Positions 1 to 4,485 of a DNA stretch of 6,157 bases are shown here, piece by piece (the first letter of the stretch is position 1; every line of letters starts with the position of its first letter). A program made the position numbers and the translations under genes. Source of the stretch: Deltaproteobacteria bacterium (GTDB lineage Bacteria; Desulfobacterota; Desulfobacteria; Desulfobacterales; JAFDDL01); assembly GCA_019310865.1 (NCBI GenBank), contig JAFDDL010000236.1, positions 1 to 6,157 of the forward strand, written 5' to 3'. Under the pieces are notes generated by a model. It was not told where the DNA came from. It did no database searches and worked only from the letters and a program-made list of their open reading frames with translations.

Positions 1-1039
1 TCCCGGCTGCTTCTCCCACACTGATCATGCGCACCACCATATTGGGGACCAGGCTGCCGCCCCGAAGGGTTGCCGACAGGGTATTGCCCTCCATGATCCG
101 CCGCCGACTGTCCTTGAGTATGCTTTCCAGTATCAGGTTGTTGACGCTTTGGGTGGCCAGGTCCATGCTCTTAATAATATCGACCCCCGAGGATTGAAGC
201 ATCGACAGATAGCGGGCAAAAATCGCCATCCGGAGTTGCATGAAAAACCCGCTGAAATAGGGCGTTCTCAATTCCAGCCAATCGAAAATACGGCGAGAGG
301 TTTCAATCCGTCTTAATAAATAAATAGAGAAAACAAAGGCAATCATGCCAAGAAGCACCCACAGCAGGTTGTTTTGCAGAAAAGTGGAAAGCCATAAAAA
401 GCTTCTGGTCATTAGCGGGTAATCCGTCACATTGAACGCATCCAACAATTTGAACATGGTGGGAAATACTTTGACCAGGAAAAAAATAGAAACCGCAATG
501 AGGATAGTCAGCACCGTTACCGGATAGATCATGGCCTTGCGGGCGTTATTGTTCAGGCTCTCAATTCGCTTCAGGTGATGGGACATGTTGAAAAAGACCG
601 TGTGCAGGCGGCCCGTATTTTCTCCGATCTCAATGACATTTGCGTATATAGCCGGAAAACATCTGGGATGTTTTTTTAATGCCCGGTTAAACGGCTCGCC
701 ACCTTCAATGCTTTCGATGACCGAATCCAGGATTCCCTTAAAATATTTATTCCCCTGATCCTCACGCAACTCGACGAGCGCATCCACCAGGGGGATACCG
801 GCTTTCAACATGACGCCCATATTATTGCTGAATTCAATCAATTCTACCCGGGTTACCCCGCCGAATTGCAGTTTCTGAAAAATTTGAAAGAAGGGTTTTG
901 AACTGACGGGTTTTGCATTCAATAAATCCATGCCGGATCGTTTCAGAATGTCCGCAAGTTCCTCCCGGCTGCTGGCAACGCGCGTGCCGCTGAAGACCTT
1001 ACCATGGGTATCGGCTGCTTTGTATGAAAATTGAGGCAT
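1..1039 (-). CDS. mshG: MshG-like type IV pilus inner-membrane platform protein (GspF/PilC family), 3' end off the window
   Basis: Inner-membrane platform protein that couples the assembly ATPase to pilin extrusion. I translated it by hand from the ATG at 1039: 346 codons stay open to the left edge, so the C-terminus is missing (the family is usually about 400 residues). It begins MPQFSYKAAD, a typical GspF-family N-terminus (xxFxYKAxD). Two GspF domains are visible. The first spans about residues 65-190 and carries IEIGENTGRL (136-145), with RKAMIYPV leading into the first membrane helix (about 170-192). A second helix lies at about 223-243. The second GspF domain starts near 268 and reaches ISVGEAAG (339-346), the counterpart of the first GE-x-x-G motif, just as the sequence ends. 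The third helix expected in this family would lie off the window. The start is 8 bases after the ATPase stop with AGGA well placed, so the two genes are co-transcribed and probably coupled. The fold assignment is firm; the MSHA subtype rests on the neighbours. Confidence 0.92.
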   Translation of the reverse strand, partial: MPQFSYKAADTHGKVFSGTRVASSREELADILKRSGMDLLNAKPVSSKPFFQIFQKLQFGGVTRVELIEFSNNMGVMLKAGIPLVDALVELREDQGNKYFKGILDSVIESIEGGEPFNRALKKHPRCFPAIYANVIEIGENTGRLHTVFFNMSHHLKRIESLNNNARKAMIYPVTVLTILIAVSIFFLVKVFPTMFKLLDAFNVTDYPLMTRSFLWLSTFLQNNLLWVLLGMIAFVFSIYLLRRIETSRRIFDWLELRTPYFSGFFMQLRMAIFARYLSMLQSSGVDIIKSMDLATQSVNNLILESILKDSRRRIMEGNTLSATLRGGSLVPNMVVRMISVGEAAG

Positions 1040-1045
1040 GATCTA

Positions 1046-1049
1046 TCCT
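1046..1049 (-). promoter_or_regulatory. Ribosome binding site of the mshG-like gene, overlapping the mshE-like stop
   Basis: AGGA lies 6 bases before the ATG at 1039. Its first two bases are the last two of the TAG stop (1050-1048) of the upstream ATPase gene. This supports the chosen start and suggests ribosomes finishing the ATPase can load directly on the platform gene. Confidence 0.65.
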
Positions 1050-2700
1050 ATCCGGTGACGCGTTCGATTTCTTCCACAGTTGTAATCCCCTTCTTGACTT
1101 TATCAAGCCCGTTTTCCCGCATGGTCTCCATGCCCATTTCACGGGCCTTGAGCTGTATTTGGTCAGAAGACACTTTTTGCAAAATGAGCTGGCTGATTTC
1201 CGGGCTGATTTTCAATATTTCATAGATACCGGTGCGGCCCTTGTAACCGGATCCGCTGCATACGGCGCAGCCCTTGCCGCGCTTTTCCGTGGGGATCCCA
1301 TCATTTTCAATACCGAATTTGATGATTTCCGCCTGGGTGAATTCATAATCATACTTGCATTCCTTGCAGACCGTTCGCACCAGCCGCTGGGCCATAACGG
1401 CCCGAAGGCTGGACGGGATCAAGTACGATTCGATCCCCAGGTCCATCAAACGGGCGATGCATGAGGCGGCATCGTTGGTATGAATGGTGGACAGCACCAA
1501 ATGCCCGGTCATGGCTGCCTGAAAAGCGATCCGGGCCGTTTCGAGATCCCGGATCTCGCCAACCAGAATTACATCCGGGTCCTGTCGCAGAAAATGCCGA
1601 ATGGCTTTGGCGAAATCGAGTCCTGCTTTTTCATTGACCTGGGTCTGTTTGATGTATGGCACCCGATATTCGATGGGATCTTCAATGGTCAGGATATTTT
1701 TTTCAATGGCGTCCAGTTCCTGTAATATGGAATACAGGGTGGTGGTTTTTCCCGATCCGGTAGGGCCGGCCGACAGCACGATGCCGTGGGGCTTTTTACT
1801 CAGCTCGGTGACTTGCTCATGGTTTCTGCGGTCCAGGCCCAAACGGTCCAGCCCCATAACGATGTTTGCCTTATCCAACAGCCGCATGACGATATTCTCA
1901 CCATTATCCGTTGGTGAGGTGGAAACGCGAATGTCAATATATCGTCCTGAGTACTGGTAGGTGATCTTGCCGTCCTGGGGAACGCGCTGTTCGGCAATGT
2001 TGATACCGGACATCACCTTGATCCGTGTGATGATCTGGTTGTGAAGCTGCTTGGGCAGGACATTGATCGGCCGCATGATGCCATCGATTCGGTAGCTGAT
2101 GCGCGTCGACTTTTCGTCCGGGGATATGTGAATGTCCGTGGCACGTTCCACGACACCCTTTTCGATGAGCAAATCAATAATTTTTACCGTTGGTGGATCC
2201 TTGTCATCGGTATCCGTCACGCCCTTCAACGCCGCATGTGACAGCTTTTCAATCTCGTCGGTGGTGGAAGCGCCGCCTTTCCGGTAATGTATGCTGATCG
2301 CTTCGCTGATACTTTCCAGATTGGCGACATAAATATCAACGTTTTTACGGGTAGCCCGCCGAAGGGTGTCAACGGCGATGATGTTTCCCGGGTTGTACAT
2401 GGCAACACGGATGTTGCCGTTTTCAGACTTGACGGGTATCAGCTGAAACCGCTCGGCCATGTAGAGCGGTACCAAGGCAATGGCGTTGGGGTCCACCTTC
2501 TCTTTTGACAAATCGATGTAAGGTCGTCCCGTGGCTTCGGCCCAAATCCGGCTGACCTTCTCCCTGTCGGAAAGCCCCAGTCGAATGATCACCTCAATCA
2601 GCAACTCCTTGGTCTGCTTTTGCTCATTTAAAGCCGCAGTCAGCTGCTGTTCGGAAATGACCGTGTTGTCAATAAATAATTTTGCTAAGCGCTCTTCCAT
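1048..2700 (-). CDS. mshE: MshE-like type IV pilus assembly ATPase (GspE/PilB family) with N-terminal MshEN domain
   Basis: Cytoplasmic hexameric AAA-like ATPase that powers pilus extension through the platform protein. Complete at 550 residues, close to family size. The N-terminal MshEN domain (about 1-140) is followed by the N2 domain (about 170-290) and the RecA-like core. Signature motifs are all present: Walker A GPTGSGKTT (312-320), Asp box LTIEDPIEY (337-345, acidic E340/D341), Walker B DVILVGE (376-382, catalytic E382) and His box STIHTND (404-410, H407). A zinc-type tetracysteine CxxC...CxxC is formed by C445, C448, C478 and C481, as in GspE/PilB extension ATPases and absent from PilT retraction ATPases. 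The start is supported by AAGGGG 6 bases upstream; the stop is TAG. It sits 18 bases after the lipoprotein gene and 8 before mshG. The second MshEN motif looks degenerate (see findings). A T2SS GspE is a less likely alternative, given the MshN-like and MshL-like neighbours. Confidence 0.95.
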   Translation of the reverse strand: MEERLAKLFIDNTVISEQQLTAALNEQKQTKELLIEVIIRLGLSDREKVSRIWAEATGRPYIDLSKEKVDPNAIALVPLYMAERFQLIPVKSENGNIRVAMYNPGNIIAVDTLRRATRKNVDIYVANLESISEAISIHYRKGGASTTDEIEKLSHAALKGVTDTDDKDPPTVKIIDLLIEKGVVERATDIHISPDEKSTRISYRIDGIMRPINVLPKQLHNQIITRIKVMSGINIAEQRVPQDGKITYQYSGRYIDIRVSTSPTDNGENIVMRLLDKANIVMGLDRLGLDRRNHEQVTELSKKPHGIVLSAGPTGSGKTTTLYSILQELDAIEKNILTIEDPIEYRVPYIKQTQVNEKAGLDFAKAIRHFLRQDPDVILVGEIRDLETARIAFQAAMTGHLVLSTIHTNDAASCIARLMDLGIESYLIPSSLRAVMAQRLVRTVCKECKYDYEFTQAEIIKFGIENDGIPTEKRGKGCAVCSGSGYKGRTGIYEILKISPEISQLILQKVSSDQIQLKAREMGMETMRENGLDKVKKGITTVEEIERVTG

Positions 2701-2706
2701 GAAACG

Positions 2707-2712
2707 CCCCTT
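2707..2712 (-). promoter_or_regulatory. Ribosome binding site of the mshE-like gene
   Basis: AAGGGG stands 6 bases before the ATG at 2700, inside the 18-base gap after the lipoprotein gene's TAG stop. It fixes the ATPase start, which also gives a sensible MshEN N-terminus (MEERLAKLF). Confidence 0.7.
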
Positions 2713-2718
2713 GGATCG

Positions 2719-3174
2719 CTATTCTTTTATCGCCGATTCGGATGATGGGTCCGCACCAATCGCCTTGTTCATAATTACATTCACAATAACCGGATTGTTG
2801 CCGGTGTATTGGAACAGTTTGGATGCCAATTTTTTGGAGATGTACTCGTAGCGGATTGGGTAACCCTGGTCCCGGGCATCGAAATGAAGCCAGAATTTCG
2901 TGTCGCCGGCCAGTTCAAACTTCAGGTGATAATTGCCGGCATAATCAGTCATCCCCACCAGGGTGGGGTCCATGTCGCCCTTTTTTCTGCCCAGAAAGAC
3001 CTTGCAGTTCCCAACGGGTTGCTCCATGCTGTCGGTTACCCTGCCCAGGACCATGTATTCCTTGTGATCCACGCCGTCCGTCACCGTTCGATAACGCAAA
3101 GACTCGTAGGCACATCCGATCATTCCCATCATCCCCATTATTGAGAAAAGAATTACCCATGTCGTTTTTCTCAT
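2719..3174 (-). CDS. Small predicted outer-membrane lipoprotein with carboxypeptidase-regulatory-like domain
   Basis: I do not recognise this as a named gene. From the ATG at 3174 it encodes 151 residues beginning MRKTTWVILF, a short basic n-region and hydrophobic stretch ending in a lipobox-like MIGC, so C21 is the likely lipidated residue. Ala follows the Cys, which favours sorting to the outer membrane. Residues about 42-100 read as one small beta-sandwich of the carboxypeptidase-regulatory/transthyretin-like type: VLGRVTDSMEQPVGNCKVFL, then TLVGMTDYAGNYHLKF, i.e. the G-x-V-x-D...P-V-x-x-x-x-V and T-D-x-x-G-x-Y pattern of that family. The C-terminal 50 residues have no motif I recognise. 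A longer in-frame start at 3207 exists but puts 11 charged residues ahead of the signal, and the ATG at 3174 has a strong Shine-Dalgarno. Lying between mshN-like and mshE-like genes, it may serve the pilus (secretin assembly, pilus stabilisation or surface binding); that role is inference. Confidence 0.85.
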   Translation of the reverse strand: MRKTTWVILFSIMGMMGMIGCAYESLRYRTVTDGVDHKEYMVLGRVTDSMEQPVGNCKVFLGRKKGDMDPTLVGMTDYAGNYHLKFELAGDTKFWLHFDARDQGYPIRYEYISKKLASKLFQYTGNNPVIVNVIMNKAIGADPSSESAIKE

Positions 3175-3179
3175 TGATT

Positions 3180-3186
3180 CACCTTT
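3180..3186 (-). promoter_or_regulatory. Ribosome binding site deciding the lipoprotein start
   Basis: AAAGGTG lies 5 bases before the ATG at 3174. The alternative ATG at 3207 has no purine-rich site in front of it (TAACGTGATACC precedes it). This selects the 151-residue form with a normal lipoprotein signal peptide. Confidence 0.7.
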
Positions 3187-3216
3187 TTCCCTTTTGGCTG
3201 TCACCATGGTATCACG

Positions 3217-4485
3217 TTACTCATACGCGCGCATCAATTTGATTCGGTTTTCAATTTGTTCGGATAATCCCCGGTCGTTCCGGACACGGTCTACGCCCAA
3301 ACAGCGCTTGTATAATCGGATGGCCTGACCCGTATTTCCTTCCTGCGCAAAAAGGTGGGCGGTGTTGATGAGCACATCAACATTTTCCGGATTTATGGAC
3401 AATATTTTAGCATAATAGCGCTGCGCTTCCAATACGTTATTTTCCATTTGCGATAGATAGGCCAGATTGGCCAATGCGATCTCGTCCACCGGATTTACAT
3501 TTATGGCCGCATTAAAAAACCGCCGTGCGGCTTCATTATCATTGCGACGCAGGGCGATAAATCCCAAATTGACCAATGGCTTGGAATGATTCGGATCGAT
3601 TCCGACGATTTTATTCAGCATTTGTTCCGCCGGGTCCAGTTGGTCCTGACGAATATAGACATTGGACAGATTCAGCAATGCATTGACATGATTGGGATTA
3701 TCCTTGAGCAACTCCTGGAAATAATCGGCTGCAGTAACGAGTTTGCCCTCTTGCATTGCGATGAGTCCCAACTGGTAGAAATTTTGGGTGTTTCGGGTGG
3801 ACTTGGGAGGGTCCCCCTTTTTTTTCAGGCGGGTGACCTTTGGTATTTTTAAGGTGGTCACCACCGGTGTGGTCACCATCGGTGCGGATTCGGGCTTCAA
3901 AAGACTCACCTGTTTTTCGGGTCGGGTGAGATTTTCAGAATCGATGACCGACTGCCGCAGTTTTGCAAGCAGTCGCTTGGTTTCACTCACCTGCTTAACC
4001 CGGGGAGCGGTCGGCGCTGCGGCCGGCTCCATTCGAAAATTCGAAGACATCAGTGGCTGCAAGGGCATCGGTGTCACTGCAACTGCTGCTGTCACCGCTG
4101 GCGCTGTCACCGCTAGCGCTGTCACCGCTAGCGCTGTCACCGCTGGCGCTGTTGCCGTATTCACAGTGCTATTGGCAGGTGCGGGAAGTAGCGGTTTGGA
4201 AAATTCCATGGCCGGCACCGCCACCTCGGCTCTGTCGGGTATGGGAAGGGGGGGGCGGGAAGATTCTTTGTCCGGCACATCGGCCGGTCTTTGCTGGGTG
4301 TATCGACCCGCCATCACCCCCACGATCAATGCCGGGATTGCAATGAGAAGGGCCACCTGGACGTATCGGCCTTTTGACGGTTCACTTGTCCGTCGCCCTT
4401 TGAGCAGGGCCGGCACGGGTTCAACCGATTCCCGGTCGGCGTTCTCTGCCCCCATCGTTTTGAGATATTGATTGATCAGACTCAT
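3217..4485 (-). CDS. mshN: MshN-like inner-membrane TPR protein of the MSHA pilus machine
   Basis: Single-pass inner-membrane protein thought to link the pilus motor to the secretin. It has 422 residues. The N-terminus MSLINQYLK matches the short conserved start of MshN proteins (MSxINQxLxxL). A cytoplasmic segment to about residue 40 is followed by one membrane helix at 41-59, then a long Pro/Ala/Thr/Val-rich periplasmic linker (about 62-230). Five consecutive 34-residue TPRs follow: 235-268, 269-302, 303-336, 337-370 and 371-404, each with the L-G/A-Y/F-A-P pattern (for example NLGFIALRRND and DPNH/NPEN turns). The linker contains AxAVT repeats encoded by a 15-bp tandem repeat, plus C8 and A8G5 tracts. 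Its ATG overlaps the secretin stop by one base (TAATG) with no visible Shine-Dalgarno, so translation is probably coupled. The TPR and anchor architecture is clear; the MshN name rests on the N-terminus and gene context. Confidence 0.9.
   Translation of the reverse strand: MSLINQYLKTMGAENADRESVEPVPALLKGRRTSEPSKGRYVQVALLIAIPALIVGVMAGRYTQQRPADVPDKESSRPPLPIPDRAEVAVPAMEFSKPLLPAPANSTVNTATAPAVTALAVTALAVTAPAVTAAVAVTPMPLQPLMSSNFRMEPAAAPTAPRVKQVSETKRLLAKLRQSVIDSENLTRPEKQVSLLKPESAPMVTTPVVTTLKIPKVTRLKKKGDPPKSTRNTQNFYQLGLIAMQEGKLVTAADYFQELLKDNPNHVNALLNLSNVYIRQDQLDPAEQMLNKIVGIDPNHSKPLVNLGFIALRRNDNEAARRFFNAAINVNPVDEIALANLAYLSQMENNVLEAQRYYAKILSINPENVDVLINTAHLFAQEGNTGQAIRLYKRCLGVDRVRNDRGLSEQIENRIKLMRAYE
3813..3825 (-). 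repeat. A8G5 homopolymer tract with dnaX-type slippery heptamer inside the mshN-like gene
   Basis: On the coding strand eight A are followed by five G, read as AAA AAA AAG GGG G.. (K221-K223, G224). In this frame it contains A-AAA-AAG, the heptamer used for programmed -1 frameshifting in E. coli dnaX. It sits just before the first TPR. A -1 shift would end at a TAA about 36 codons later, giving the anchor and linker without TPRs. No stimulatory stem-loop was established, so function is unproven. Confidence 0.5.
3854..3883 (-). repeat. Two-copy 15-bp direct repeat in the mshN-like linker
   Basis: Two adjacent 15-base units, 3854-3868 (GTGGTCACCACCGGT on the plus strand) and 3869-3883, differ at one base. 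They encode PMVTT and PVVTT (about residues 202-211), in frame, so copy change would alter linker length only. Confidence 0.75.
4088..4147 (-). repeat. Four-copy 15-bp tandem repeat encoding A-P/L-A-V-T in the mshN-like linker
   Basis: Units at 4088-4102, 4103-4117, 4118-4132 and 4133-4147 read GCTGTCACCGCT(G/A)GC on the plus strand. They are identical except for one base, which toggles CCA (Pro) and CTA (Leu) in the protein. They encode residues 113-132 as APAVT-ALAVT-ALAVT-APAVT. Degenerate partial copies flank both sides. Being a multiple of three, gain or loss of units keeps the frame and changes only linker length. Confidence 0.92.
4248..4255 (-). repeat. C8 homopolymer tract (coding strand) in the mshN-like gene
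   Basis: Eight G on the plus strand, read as CGC CCC CCC CTT on the coding strand (R77-P78-P79-L80), just after the membrane helix. Loss or gain of one base would frameshift the linker and remove the TPRs. Confidence 0.6.

Noticed and set aside
1048..2700. ATPase considered as a type II secretion GspE or a PilT-like retraction motor
   Set aside because: The zinc-type tetracysteine and MshEN N-domain exclude PilT. The adjoining MshN-like TPR and MshL-like secretin genes fit an MSHA pilus better than a type II secretion operon, though GspE cannot be fully excluded from sequence alone.
2701..2718. Intergenic gaps checked for terminators or promoters
   Set aside because: The gaps of 18, 8 and up to 42 bases hold ribosome binding sites but no stem-loop with a T-run and no convincing -35/-10 pair.
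3175..3207. Alternative upstream ATG for the lipoprotein, adding 11 residues
   Set aside because: It would put a charged MVTAKREKGES extension before the signal peptide and lacks a Shine-Dalgarno. The ATG at 3174 has AAAGGTG at ideal spacing.
2823..3242. A 139-codon plus-strand open frame across the lipoprotein gene
   Set aside because: Its composition is rich in Pro, Cys and Arg with no domain, as expected of the antisense of a real gene. The minus-strand lipoprotein has a signal peptide, RBS and fold pattern.
4088..4147. Tandem repeat considered as a CRISPR array or protein-binding iteron set
   Set aside because: Units are 15 bases with no spacers, lie in a coding frame and encode a low-complexity linker. 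A coding repeat explains them fully.
3788..4471. A 227-codon plus-strand open frame opposite the mshN-like gene
   Set aside because: It is antisense to a clear TPR protein. Its Ala/Val/Thr-rich part simply mirrors the tandem repeats, it has no recognisable domain, and its neighbours all run the other way.
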